Below, piece by piece: positions 34,175 to 42,472 of a DNA stretch of 64,000 nucleotides. How positions within the stretch are numbered: position 1 is the stretch's first letter; each line of letters opens with the position of its first letter. This DNA comes from an uncultured Bacteroidales bacterium (GTDB taxonomy: Bacteria > Bacteroidota > Bacteroidia > Bacteroidales > P3): the NCBI GenBank assembly GCA_900314925.1, contig OMXC01000002.1:55061-119060 (forward strand), in the 5' to 3' direction. Both the position numbers and the translations under genes were made by a program. The notes under the pieces are model-generated. The model was not told where the DNA came from. It was given only the letters and a program-made list of their open reading frames with translations, and ran no database searches.

Positions 34175-34882
34175 ATGCAAATGGAAAATACAGACAACGC
34201 CACCGCTCAGGAGTATGTTGTAGAGCTTGAGAACGTGGTGATTAGCTATGATGAAGAGCCGGTGCTCAAGGATGTGTCGCTCCGTCTCGGGAGCGGCGAT
34301 TTCGTCTATCTGATAGGCAAAAGCGGTGCCGGCAAGACCTCTCTGCTGCGGTCGCTCTATGCCGACCAGCCCATCGAGAGCGGTGTGGCGCGGGTGTGCG
34401 GCTTCGATGTGGTGAACATGCGCCGCCGCCATGTGCCGCAGCTGCGCCGCAAGATAGGCATCGTCTTTCAGAACTTCCGTCTGCTGAATGACCGCAGCGT
34501 GAGCTCCAACCTTGAGTTTGTGCTGCGCGCCACGGGGTGGAAGAAACGCAACGAGATACAGAACCAGATAGCGAAGACCCTCGAGGCTGTGGGTATTGCC
34601 GACAAGGCCGATGTGCTGCCGACGCGCCTGTCGGAGGGCGAGCAGCAGCGTGTGGGCATAGCACGGGCGCTCATCAACAATCCGCAGCTCATACTCGCCG
34701 ACGAGCCTACGGGCAACCTCGACCCAGTGACGTCGGCGGAGATCATGCAGCTGCTGGTGGACATCAACAAGAACATGGGCACGACAATGCTCATCTCTAC
34801 GCACGACTTCATGATGATAGACCGTTTCCCGGCGCGCGTGGTGGTGTGCGAGAACGGCACGGTGAGGGACACGGAGGGGTGA
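34175..34882 (+). CDS. ftsE: Cell division ATP-binding protein FtsE
   Basis: A 235-residue ABC ATPase. Walker A GKSGAGKTS, Q-loop FQNFRLL, signature LSEGEQQRVGIARAL, Walker B LILADEPTGNLD and H-loop ISTHDF are all present. With FtsX it controls peptidoglycan hydrolases at the division septum. No ftsX is adjacent, which is common in this order. Either ATG 34175 or ATG 34181 may be used. Its TGA stop is the first triplet of a heptad array. Confidence 0.87.
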   Translation: MQMENTDNATAQEYVVELENVVISYDEEPVLKDVSLRLGSGDFVYLIGKSGAGKTSLLRSLYADQPIESGVARVCGFDVVNMRRRHVPQLRRKIGIVFQNFRLLNDRSVSSNLEFVLRATGWKKRNEIQNQIAKTLEAVGIADKADVLPTRLSEGEQQRVGIARALINNPQLILADEPTGNLDPVTSAEIMQLLVDINKNMGTTMLISTHDFMMIDRFPARVVVCENGTVRDTEG

Positions 34883-34914
34883 GTTATGAGTTTTGAGTTG
34901 TGAGTTATGAGTTG
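34880..34914. repeat. Heptad array starting at the ftsE stop codon
   Basis: Five exact units: TGAGTTA, TGAGTTT, TGAGTTG, TGAGTTA, TGAGTTG. The first TGA is the ftsE stop; the 7-nt step puts TGA in all three frames. A run of seven G follows, and there is no opposite arm. Confidence 0.88.
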
Positions 34915-34972
34915 GGGGGGTGAAATAATTTGCTGTAAAGAAGTACGAAATAGAAAAACACGCATTACTGAT

Positions 34973-35899
34973 ATGAAGAAGATACTGCTGATAGTCATGG
35001 CTTGCCTGGTGGCGCTGGGAGGCGCCGAGGCTCAGAAGAAGCCGTCGAAAGGCAAGAAGAAGGACAGCCCCGTCATCGAGGGCCGCCAGAAGGTGCGCGA
35101 GAGCGACTACAAGACATACGACCGCTTCACGCAGTTCACTACCAAGGACATGGGCCGTTACTACACGCCGTTCGACTACTCGAAGGTGTGTGCCCAGACG
35201 CAGGAGAGGGATCCCGAATGGGGTACGCTGCAGCCGGTGATGAACTACCTTGAGAAGGTGTCGCGCGCCACACTGACGATGTGTGCCATCTATGCTGTCA
35301 ACCCGTCGGTGGAGAGCACCAAGGAGCACGACCGCATAGCCGCACAGGGACGCCAGGAGGCCCTGAAGGCCTTGGAGTGCTTCGACGCCTGGAAGGTGGA
35401 GCAGGGGTGGCGCAACAAGATACAGTACAAGGTGGCTGAGGTCGACTACCGCTACTTCAAGGGTGCCAACTACTTCGACGGCGCCTACACCGACGAGCTG
35501 ATTCCTGTGGGCCTGATACTCTATTTCGGCACCAAGAAGAAGGCTGTCTTTGACCCCGACACCACGTCGCGCACCTTCCAGGACATCAAGTTCTTCCCCA
35601 ACGATGCCACCATCGTGGATTCGTGGAACACGTTGCTTGACGAGCTTGCCGACTATCTGAAGGAGAACGACCGCAAGGGTGTGCTGCTCACCGGCCACAG
35701 CGACAGTCAGGGCACGGAGGCCTATGTCGTGGGTCTCTCGCGCCAGCGCGCTGTCGAGGTGAAGAAGGCCCTCGTGGCTCGCGGCATCGACGCTTCACGC
35801 ATAGATGTGGAATACAAGGGCGCCGAGCAGCCTGTTGGCGACAACTCGACCTATGAGGGCCGCGTGCAGAACAACCGCGTGAACATAAAGATACAGTAG
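34973..35899 (+). CDS. OmpA-family outer-membrane protein
   Basis: A 308-residue protein with a signal peptide (ILLIVMACLVALGGAEAQ), a lysine-rich linker, a middle domain of about 170 residues without a recognisable match and a C-terminal OmpA domain (DIKFFPNDATIVDSWNTLLDELADYL, LLTGHSDSQG, LSRQRAVEVKKAL, NNRVNIKI) that binds peptidoglycan. The start at ATG 34973 places the signal peptide at the N-terminus. It follows ftsE after a heptad array and may share its transcript. Confidence 0.85.
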   Translation: MKKILLIVMACLVALGGAEAQKKPSKGKKKDSPVIEGRQKVRESDYKTYDRFTQFTTKDMGRYYTPFDYSKVCAQTQERDPEWGTLQPVMNYLEKVSRATLTMCAIYAVNPSVESTKEHDRIAAQGRQEALKALECFDAWKVEQGWRNKIQYKVAEVDYRYFKGANYFDGAYTDELIPVGLILYFGTKKKAVFDPDTTSRTFQDIKFFPNDATIVDSWNTLLDELADYLKENDRKGVLLTGHSDSQGTEAYVVGLSRQRAVEVKKALVARGIDASRIDVEYKGAEQPVGDNSTYEGRVQNNRVNIKIQ

Positions 35900-35919
35900 G
35901 TGGGAAAGGTATTAGATGA

Positions 35920-36834
35920 TTGAACGATAAAGAGAAATATAGACAGTTGTGTGAGGCAGAGGGGTCTGGTATCCCTCTGTTTCAGCAATGGTGGTGGATG
36001 GAGAGCGTCTGTCGCGGCAAGCAGTGGGACGTGATACTCGTCGAGCGCGACGGACGTGTCTGCGGAGCGCTGCCGTTCCTCTGTGGCAGCAGGTTGGGGT
36101 TGCGCTATGTGCTGCAGCCGCAGCTGACGATGTTCACAGGGCCTTGGGTCGCCGCGGGTGCCGATGACGGGGTGCTTGGCGAACTGATGGGGCGCATGGC
36201 AGCACGGCGTGACGCCGTGGCGTTGCTGCGCTGTGCGCCGTCGATTACAGGCGAAGACGTGTTTGTGCGTGCCGGGTGGCATGTGGAGCAACGCTATACG
36301 TGGCGCTTCGACTCGTTGCGCGCGCTGCCGCAGATGATGGCCGACGCCTCGCAGCTGCGCAGGCGCGACTTTGCACGCAACGCCGGGCTGCTGACGGTCG
36401 ACTATAGTGTGCCGCCCGCCGAATTGGCTGCGCTGCACGAGGGGCAGTATCGCCGGCAGGGGAGGCGCGACGCGGTGGATGCCGCTTTCATGGCGCGTGT
36501 CGCCGCTGCGGCGGTGGAGCGTGGCAACGGTGTGGTGGCCGGGGCGCGTGACGCGGCCGGGATGCTGCAGGCTGCGGTCTTCGTGGCGTACGACGCCGAC
36601 TGCGCCTATCTGCTGCTGCTGGCGCGTGGTGCAGGGGCTCCGCGCAACGCTATGGCCTACCTTATATGGCGCACCGTGGAGTGGCTCACGCCGCGCACGC
36701 GGATGTTTGACTTCGAGGGCGGTGCCGAGCCCGGGGTGGGAGAGTACTACCGCTCGTTCGGTGCCGGACAGGTGCCCTATATGCAGGTGACGCGCTGCCG
36801 GCTGCCGCTCGTGGGTAAAATATTGGGATTATGA
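35920..36834 (+). CDS. GNAT/FemAB-like acyltransferase
   Basis: A 304-residue cytoplasmic protein with two acyltransferase-like lobes. QWWWMESVCRGKQWDVILVERDGRVCGALPF begins the first, and AAVFVAYDADCAYLLLLARG followed by NAMAYLIWRTVEWL belongs to the second. MFDFEGGAEPGVGEYYRSFGA is typical of FemAB/GNAT_6 members. Such enzymes add amino acids or acyl groups to envelope precursors, but the substrate is unknown. No ATG fits the N-terminus; TTG 35920 is the likely start. It ends overlapping rlmH (ATGA), so the pair is coupled. Confidence 0.75.
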   Translation: MNDKEKYRQLCEAEGSGIPLFQQWWWMESVCRGKQWDVILVERDGRVCGALPFLCGSRLGLRYVLQPQLTMFTGPWVAAGADDGVLGELMGRMAARRDAVALLRCAPSITGEDVFVRAGWHVEQRYTWRFDSLRALPQMMADASQLRRRDFARNAGLLTVDYSVPPAELAALHEGQYRRQGRRDAVDAAFMARVAAAAVERGNGVVAGARDAAGMLQAAVFVAYDADCAYLLLLARGAGAPRNAMAYLIWRTVEWLTPRTRMFDFEGGAEPGVGEYYRSFGAGQVPYMQVTRCRLPLVGKILGL

Positions 36835-37304
36835 AGATAACGCTTGTTGTGGTGTCGAAGACCGACGTGCCGTACATACAGACCGGTATCGACGAATATG
36901 TAGGCCGGCTGAGACACTACTGCGATTTTGAGATGGTGGTGGTGCCGGCACTGAAAGGCATGGGCAAGGCCATGCCTGAAGAGGTGAAAGAACGCGAGGG
37001 CGAACAGATACTGAAACAGCTGGCCAAAGCTGACGCCGTGGTGCTGCTTGACGAGCATGGGCGCGAGTACACCTCGGTGGGGTTTGCCGAGATGCTGCAA
37101 GGGCACATGAACCGTGGCACGCGCTCGCTCGCCTTCGTCATTGGCGGAGCATACGGCTTTTCAAAGGACGTGTATGCCGCAGCAACACATAAGATGTCGC
37201 TCTCTCAGCTGACCTTCAATCACCAGATGGTGCGGCTCTTTTTTCTTGAGCAGCTCTATCGCGCGCATACCATACTGCGACACGAAAAATACCACAATGA
37301 GTAG
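36831..37304 (+). CDS. rlmH: 23S rRNA (pseudouridine1915-N3)-methyltransferase
   Basis: A 157-residue SPOUT methyltransferase that modifies pseudouridine 1915 of 23S rRNA. MKITLVVVSK, LLDEHGREYTSVGFAEML, FVIGGAYGFS and the trefoil-knot segment KMSLSQLTFNHQMVRLFFLEQLYRA are characteristic. Length is typical. The ATG overlaps the TGA of the acyltransferase gene. The 162-nt gap that follows holds no gene or clear terminator. Confidence 0.95.
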   Translation: MKITLVVVSKTDVPYIQTGIDEYVGRLRHYCDFEMVVVPALKGMGKAMPEEVKEREGEQILKQLAKADAVVLLDEHGREYTSVGFAEMLQGHMNRGTRSLAFVIGGAYGFSKDVYAAATHKMSLSQLTFNHQMVRLFFLEQLYRAHTILRHEKYHNE

Positions 37305-37466
37305 TGTTATGTATATGGTGTAAGTGTGATAGTTTTAAGAATATTTAACATTAAAAAGCATGCCTTTGTGCAATAATATAATGTTGGAGGCGTTATAACA
37401 GCAACCATTAGGGATAATGGCGGACAAAAAGAATTGAAGTATAATAAATAAAAGTATAACAAAGAA

Positions 37467-38339
37467 ATGAAGAAAATCTTTTTGGCTTTAGGCCTTATGA
37501 TGTTCACCGTGGCTTTCACGGCATGTAACCAGAAAGAGCTTGACGCTCAGAAAGCTACTATTGATTCGCTGCAAGGTGTTGTCGACAGCAAAGATGCTGA
37601 GATTGACGACCTCTTCCAGATGCTCAACGAGATTGAGGGCAACCTCTCCATGATCAACTCCAAGTACAGCAGTGTGCAGGAGATGCGTCGCAACAACACC
37701 GAAGGCACCTACAATCACAAGAAAGAGATTGCCGACCAGATGAGTTCCATAGAGAGCATCATGGCCGACAACAAGGCCAAGATAGCCCAGCTCAACTCAC
37801 GCGTGAGCTCGCTGAGCAAGAAGAACAATGACCTTCAGGCTTACATCACCAAGCTCGAAGAGCGCAGCGCCGCCCAGGAGCAGCAGATTGCCGAACTCCT
37901 CACCGAGCTTGAGAATAACAAGGTCGTCATCAAGGGTCTCAACAAGAATGTCAGCGAGCTGACTGCCAGCAACCAGCAGAAAGATGAGTATATCGCCCAG
38001 CAGATGGCCGACGCAAACCGCGCATGGTTCATCGTTGGCAGCTACAGCGACCTCAAGGAGGCCGGTATTGTCAGCAAGACTGGTGGCTTCATCGGCATCG
38101 GTCGCCGTCAGGGCACATTGGCCGACATGCCCACGGAGCTCTTCACCGAGATTGACCGCACCAAGGTGACCACCATCACCATCAACATGAAGAAGGCTCA
38201 GGTCATCTCCAAGCACCCCGAGAACAGCTACGAACTCGTGGCCGACGAGGAAGAGAGCGGTGTCACCGCCTATCTCCGCATCCTCAACCCCACACTCTTC
38301 TGGAAGTACACCGACTATCTGGTCGTCTCCACCAAGTAA
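37467..38339 (+). CDS. Coiled-coil lipoprotein of unknown function
   Basis: A 290-residue lipoprotein (lipobox FTAC, Cys about 20). Residues about 25-185 form long alpha-helical coiled coil (for example NSRVSSLSKKNNDLQAYITKLEERSAAQEQQIAELLTELENNKVVI). A C-terminal globular part contains RAWFIVGSYSDLKEAGIVSKTGGFIGIGRRQGT and ends LFWKYTDYLVVSTK. I recall similar lipoproteins in Bacteroidales but know no function. It is adjacent to the beta-barrel gene 56 nt downstream, perhaps as an envelope spacer and channel pair. Confidence 0.75.
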   Translation: MKKIFLALGLMMFTVAFTACNQKELDAQKATIDSLQGVVDSKDAEIDDLFQMLNEIEGNLSMINSKYSSVQEMRRNNTEGTYNHKKEIADQMSSIESIMADNKAKIAQLNSRVSSLSKKNNDLQAYITKLEERSAAQEQQIAELLTELENNKVVIKGLNKNVSELTASNQQKDEYIAQQMADANRAWFIVGSYSDLKEAGIVSKTGGFIGIGRRQGTLADMPTELFTEIDRTKVTTITINMKKAQVISKHPENSYELVADEEESGVTAYLRILNPTLFWKYTDYLVVSTK

Positions 38340-38395
38340 AGAAACGAACAAACACATTTTAAACAACACAATTTATTAATCAAAAACACAAAATT

Positions 38396-39262
38396 ATGAA
38401 AAAAGTTTTATTAACCCTCGCACTCGCTGCTTTCACTTTTGCAGCCAATGCACAGTTTGTTGTGACTGGTAACATCGGTTTCAACACCAATGGCGGAAGT
38501 GTCTATGGTAAGACGGAGTCTACTGCAACAGGTTTTACCACCATTGAAAGTAAAGTTCCCCAGAACATCAACAATCTCTTCACCTTTGGCCCCTCGGTTG
38601 GCTACATGCTGAATGACAAGATGCAGGTCGGTTTGGGCTTTGACCTCTCCATCAGTTACAGAAAGACCTTCAGCCGTGGCATTAACAATGAGGCTTACAC
38701 TACCCCCCACCTTGATGCAGAAGCATGGACCAAGGTCTCGCAAACCAACTTCACCGTTGCCCCTTACTTCCGCTATTATTTCATGGAGGCTGGCAACTTC
38801 AACTTCTTCTGCCAGGCCACTGTTTATTGGCAGATAAACGGTCGTCCCCACACTCACAATTTTGCCACCAAGATTGACACCGACCTTCCCAATGGTATCA
38901 TTGGTAATCCTGGTGTTGATACTTCTTATGTTGGTACTTATGTCAACCCCCTCACTTACGATCAGCTCAATAAGCACACTGAGACCAGCATGGCTCTTGG
39001 CATCAACATCGTTCCCGGTGTGAACTACAAGTTTAACGACAACTTCTCCGCCGACCTGTATCTCGACATCGTCAGTGTTAACTTCAGCCACCAGTGGCAG
39101 AAAGAGTATCTTGATGTTACCAACACCGTCGCCGGTGTCACCATCACCGATAAGCAGACCAATCGCACCCGTAACAACAACTTCCGCTTCGGTGCTGATT
39201 TTGACAATCTGAGCATAAACCAGATTCTTGGTTTCCGTCTTGCTTTCAACTACCACTTCTAA
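38396..39262 (+). CDS. Outer-membrane beta-barrel protein
   Basis: A 288-residue protein with a signal peptide (LLTLALAAFTFAANAQ) and alternating barrel strands; the last residues, FRLAFNYHF, form a typical C-terminal aromatic insertion signal. It resembles small porin-like barrels (PF13568 type). Codon third positions are richer in T and A than in neighbouring genes (for example repeated GGT and AAC/AAT choices), which may reflect high expression or a different origin. A strong terminator follows. Confidence 0.82.
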   Translation: MKKVLLTLALAAFTFAANAQFVVTGNIGFNTNGGSVYGKTESTATGFTTIESKVPQNINNLFTFGPSVGYMLNDKMQVGLGFDLSISYRKTFSRGINNEAYTTPHLDAEAWTKVSQTNFTVAPYFRYYFMEAGNFNFFCQATVYWQINGRPHTHNFATKIDTDLPNGIIGNPGVDTSYVGTYVNPLTYDQLNKHTETSMALGINIVPGVNYKFNDNFSADLYLDIVSVNFSHQWQKEYLDVTNTVAGVTITDKQTNRTRNNNFRFGADFDNLSINQILGFRLAFNYHF

Positions 39263-39293
39263 ACCAATTCTTCTGGTATAGAATTTGACAATA

Positions 39294-39329
39294 GGGTGCT
39301 CCCTGCAGGGGGCACCCTTCTTTTTTTTC
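39294..39329 (+). terminator. Intrinsic terminator after the beta-barrel gene
   Basis: A 10-bp stem (39294-39303 with 39308-39317, one G-T wobble, loop TGCA) is followed by a tract of about 10 T. Confidence 0.92.
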
Positions 39330-39360
39330 ATGTTATTGTGTATATATGTAAAAAAACGTG

Positions 39361-39368
39361 TATCTTTG
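39361..39368 (+). promoter_or_regulatory. -7 element for the DRTGG-PHP unit
   Basis: TATCTTTG lies 32 nt before the ATG at 39401; a TTG at 39336-39338 is a possible -33 box with a long spacer. Confidence 0.65.
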
Positions 39369-39400
39369 CAGTCGCAAATAGAACATAAAAACACCTGTAT

Positions 39401-39736
39401 ATGAAAGTAAGAGAACTTGTAGAGAAGCTGAACCTCAAGGTGGTCAGCGGTGAAAATGGCCTCGACCGCGACATCGACGGCTGCTATGTCAGCGACCTGT
39501 TGAGCGACGTTATGGGCAACGCCGAGATGGGCAACGTGTGGGTCACCCTGCAGACGCACAAGAATGTGATGGCCATTGCCTCGCTGAAAGAGCTTGCTTG
39601 CGTCATCCTCGTCAAGGGTCTCACCGCCAGCGACGACACCGTGGAGCAGAGCAATGAGGAGGGCATTCCCTTCCTCAGTACCGACATGCAAACCTATGAG
39701 ACCGTCGGCAAGATATACCAGCTTTTGAATGCGTGA
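39401..39736 (+). CDS. DRTGG domain protein
   Basis: A 111-residue soluble protein. MKVRELVEKLNLKVVSGENGLDRDIDGCYVSDLLSDVM and the following strands match the stand-alone DRTGG domain. In clostridia and Thermotogae such proteins lie with PHP proteins, anti-sigma-type kinases and iron hydrogenase genes; here only the PHP gene follows. DRTGG may bind a nucleotide, but no function is established. The TGA stop opens a repeat array of 8-nt period that fills the gap to the PHP gene. Confidence 0.82.
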   Translation: MKVRELVEKLNLKVVSGENGLDRDIDGCYVSDLLSDVMGNAEMGNVWVTLQTHKNVMAIASLKELACVILVKGLTASDDTVEQSNEEGIPFLSTDMQTYETVGKIYQLLNA

Positions 39737-39816
39737 GTGTGTTAATGTGTTAGTGTGTAAGAGTCTGATGCATTCAACTGCTCACACAATAACACATTAG
39801 CGCAATAGCACATTAG
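39734..39816. repeat. Octamer array between DRTGG and PHP genes
   Basis: From the DRTGG stop it reads TGAGTGTG, TTAATGTG, TTAGTGTG, then after a spacer a complementary arm (CTCACACA, AACACATTAG, GCACATTAG). The period is 8 rather than 7, but the layout (stop triplets first, opposite arm ending at the next ATG) is the same. Confidence 0.75.
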
Positions 39817-39818
39817 AT

Positions 39819-40586
39819 ATGCTGACTCCTTACAAAGCCGACCTGCACATACATACTGTGCTGTCGCCTTGTGGTGACCTCGAGATGTCGCCTACGGCGA
39901 TAGTGGAGCGTGCCCTCTCGCGTGGCCTTGACATGATAGCCATCAGCGACCACAACACTACCCGTCAGGTGAAGGTGGCGCAGAAGGTCGGCAAGGAGAA
40001 GGGTTTGTTCGTGCTGGGCGGAGTTGAGGTGACCTCGCAGGAGGAGACCCACTGCCTATGCTACTTCCGTGACGACGCGCAGCTTGACGCGTTCCAGGAG
40101 TTCCTTGACGCGCACCTGCCGCCCATCCCCAACGATGAGGACCGCTTCGGCTACCAGCTCATCGTCGACGAGAACGAGGAGATTGTGGGCGAAGAGCCCT
40201 ACCACCTGCTAAACGCCATAGATGTGGACATCGACGGCATCTACGATGAGGTGCACCGCATCGGTGGCCTCTTTGTGCCGGCGCACATCAACAAGGGCAC
40301 CACCAGCCTGATGAGCCAGTTGGGTTTTGTGCCGCCCGACCTCAGGGCCGATGGCCTTGAGATCAACGCACGCACCACACGCGACGAGATGGTGAAAAAA
40401 TTCGCCTACCTTAAGCGTTTTACCTTCATCACCGACAGCGACGCCCACTTCATCGACAACGTCGGCGACGTATACAACCACGTCTACATGGAGCACCGCA
40501 CCTTCGACGAGTTTGCCATGGCTTTGCACGGCGAAGAGGGTCGCTATGTGGACAGCATGTACTTCCGCGACCATAGACTTAGGTAG
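39819..40586 (+). CDS. PHP domain phosphoesterase
   Basis: A 255-residue cytoplasmic metal-dependent phosphoesterase. DLHIHTVLSPCGD and SDHNTTRQV are PHP motifs I and II, a Glu in GGVEVTSQEETH and SDAHFIDNVGD supply further metal ligands. It resembles TrpH/YciV-type PHP proteins; possible substrates are nucleotides or small phosphodiesters. It probably shares the DRTGG transcript. DUF4476 follows 9 nt later. Confidence 0.87.
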   Translation: MLTPYKADLHIHTVLSPCGDLEMSPTAIVERALSRGLDMIAISDHNTTRQVKVAQKVGKEKGLFVLGGVEVTSQEETHCLCYFRDDAQLDAFQEFLDAHLPPIPNDEDRFGYQLIVDENEEIVGEEPYHLLNAIDVDIDGIYDEVHRIGGLFVPAHINKGTTSLMSQLGFVPPDLRADGLEINARTTRDEMVKKFAYLKRFTFITDSDAHFIDNVGDVYNHVYMEHRTFDEFAMALHGEEGRYVDSMYFRDHRLR

Positions 40587-40595
40587 TTAAGAGTT

Positions 40596-41351
40596 ATGAA
40601 ACGAATACTATTCAGCCTTCTATTATCTCTGCTGTGCGGCGTCAGCGTGGCGCAGCAGCCCCAGCCCGGCGTTCCGGCGCCACAACGCTTCACCGTGCGT
40701 TTCGAGAGTCAGCATGGCGAGGCATTCTCGGTCTTCATCGACGGCGAATTGCAGAACCGTATGCCGCAGACGCGTGTCATGGTGAGCAACGTCAGCGACC
40801 AGACCCACGAGGTCATCGTGGTGCTCAAGCGTCCCACCGAGAAGGCTGCCGTCATGAGCCTGCGTCCGGGCGAGCCCAATGTGCTGGTGAACATCAACTA
40901 CGACCGTCGCCTCGACCGACTCTACCTCTACACCCCTGCACACAACCGCGGTGATGTCGAGGAGAAGCTGCCCGAGCTGCAGGTGCCTAAGACCTATGCC
41001 GCCCAGCGGGCTGCTGAAGGTAACACCGTCGCCGCTGCCGAGACGTCCGACACCGTCGTGAGGTACACCGAGGAGCAGGTGGACTCTATGGTGGTGCGCC
41101 TCAAGGCGCAGTCCTTCGACAGCGACCGACTGGCTCTGGCCAAAGTCATTGTGGCTTCTGCCGCCACCCTCACCGCCGACCAGATAGCCCGCCTGGCACG
41201 TGTCATAGACTTCAGCAATTCGCAGGTCGACTTCCTCAAGTACGCCTTCCACTACTGCGCCGACCCTGTCAACTACACCGTTGCCGTTGATGTCCTGACC
41301 TTCACCAGCGACAAACGTAAAGTGCTCGACTATGTCGCCGCGCAGCGGTAG
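40596..41351 (+). CDS. Secreted DUF4476 domain protein
   Basis: A 251-residue protein with a signal peptide (ILFSLLLSLLCGVSVAQ). An N-terminal beta domain (FTVRFESQHGEAFSVFIDGELQN) is followed by a linker and the C-terminal helical DUF4476 domain (VDSMVVRLKAQSFDSDRLALAKVIVASAATLTADQIARLARVIDFSNSQVDFLKYAF). Function is unknown, though the family is common in Bacteroidota envelopes. It follows the PHP gene by 9 nt and ends before a bidirectional hairpin. Confidence 0.85.
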   Translation: MKRILFSLLLSLLCGVSVAQQPQPGVPAPQRFTVRFESQHGEAFSVFIDGELQNRMPQTRVMVSNVSDQTHEVIVVLKRPTEKAAVMSLRPGEPNVLVNINYDRRLDRLYLYTPAHNRGDVEEKLPELQVPKTYAAQRAAEGNTVAAAETSDTVVRYTEEQVDSMVVRLKAQSFDSDRLALAKVIVASAATLTADQIARLARVIDFSNSQVDFLKYAFHYCADPVNYTVAVDVLTFTSDKRKVLDYVAAQR

Positions 41352-41363
41352 CAAATAGACCCA

Positions 41364-41408
41364 ATACGACAAGGGCGGGCCCGTTTTACGGGCCCGCCCT
41401 TGTCGTAT
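41364..41408. terminator. Long hairpin between convergent transcripts
   Basis: A perfect 19-bp inverted repeat (41364-41382 with 41390-41408, 7-nt loop) lies between convergent DUF4476 and the btuG-like gene. There is no T tract, but the stem is very stable and serves both directions. Confidence 0.85.
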
Positions 41409-41419
41409 ATACTCCTCAC

Positions 41420-42445
41420 TTAAAGGAAAACAACTTTCGATGGGAACTTGGCGGTCTCCGACTTGAAGCGCAGTGTGCCGTTCTGCGTGTAGCTCAGCAC
41501 GTCGCCGGTGGCTTGATAGTCGGCGTCAAGTATATAGATGTCGCCCGTGGTGGGGTTGATGTTGATGCCGTAGGCGTTGTTTGTGATGGCCGGGGTGAAG
41601 GGGAAGCCCTCAACGGTGCCGTCGGCGCTGATGACCACCCAGCTCGGCTGTCCGTCGTAGGGAGCGTCGTAACCGTATACCTTGCCGTTGTAGACATCCA
41701 TCTTGGTGAGACCGTGGTTGACAGGCGTCACAGCGTTGCTGTTCACGTCCACGATGGCGCAGCCGTTCGGCGAGTCATAGCCGTTGCCCCAGCTGACAAT
41801 GACCTTGCTGTCGTTTATCTTCACCACCTTGTTGAGGTTCGAGCCCACGACGACGGACGGCAGTGTGTCGAACGTGGCGAGATCCACCACATGCAGACGG
41901 TTGTCGTACATGTAGCTGTCGTTATAGGCCCCGGCCACGTAGGCTTTCCCGTTGACGATGGCAATGCCCTCGGGCTTGTATTCACCTATGATGCAGGTGT
42001 CTTCGATGGTCAGCGATGCGGCATCCACGCGCACCACACAGGCCGGCGTGTAGCAGGTGATGTAGAGCTTGCCCCCGTCGGCGGCAATGCTGCGGGGCTT
42101 CATGGTGCCCATGCTCTTTTGGGTGGAACGGCCGGTGGCAGGGTCTATGGCCTCCAGCGTGTTCGACTCGGTGACGGTAACATACACCTTGCCGTTGTAC
42201 AGTATCATGTCCTGGGCCTGCTTGCCGAGGCCGTAGTTGTTGGCGTTCTCGAACCAGTGGTTGTCGATGTCTCCGTTGGTGATGTCGAGGGCCGAGATGG
42301 CGGCGTTGTTGGCCGTGAAGTCGCCTTCGTTGAGGACGAGGGCCCCCTTGGTCTCTACGGTCGCGTTGTTGTTGTCTTCCTTCTCGCAGGCTGCCATCCC
42401 GAGGACGGCCATCCCGATGAACAAGATGTGTGTGAAGCGTTTCAT
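41420..42445 (-). CDS. btuG: BtuG-like surface lipoprotein (DUF5074/YncE-type beta-propeller)
   Basis: A 341-residue lipoprotein (lipobox GMAAC, Cys about 20) with repeated propeller blades (NGKVYVTVTESNTLEAIDPATG, GGKLYITCYTPACVVRVDA, NGKAYVAGAYNDSYMYDNRLHVVDL). In Bacteroides, BtuG is a surface protein of this fold that binds cobalamin very tightly and hands it to BtuB. Here it follows btuB by 27 nt under a cobalamin riboswitch, which strongly supports the same job. The symbol is given on fold and context. Confidence 0.82.
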   Translation of the reverse strand: MKRFTHILFIGMAVLGMAACEKEDNNNATVETKGALVLNEGDFTANNAAISALDITNGDIDNHWFENANNYGLGKQAQDMILYNGKVYVTVTESNTLEAIDPATGRSTQKSMGTMKPRSIAADGGKLYITCYTPACVVRVDAASLTIEDTCIIGEYKPEGIAIVNGKAYVAGAYNDSYMYDNRLHVVDLATFDTLPSVVVGSNLNKVVKINDSKVIVSWGNGYDSPNGCAIVDVNSNAVTPVNHGLTKMDVYNGKVYGYDAPYDGQPSWVVISADGTVEGFPFTPAITNNAYGININPTTGDIYILDADYQATGDVLSYTQNGTLRFKSETAKFPSKVVFL

Positions 42446-42472
42446 ATCTGTGCTTTTTATCTGTTGTTTCTG

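Noticed and set aside
34914..34920. G7 tract as a phase-variable promoter of the OmpA-like gene
   Set aside because: The tract is short and lies just after the heptad array, and no promoter elements flank it at useful spacing.
34973..35899. The OmpA-like protein as MotB of a flagellar or gliding motor
   Set aside because: It has a cleavable signal peptide rather than an N-terminal membrane anchor, and there is no MotA or ExbB partner gene nearby.
38396..39262. Horizontal transfer of the beta-barrel gene on base composition
   Set aside because: The lower GC at third positions is mild, and the adjacent lipoprotein gene shows some of it; high expression explains it as well, so no claim is made.
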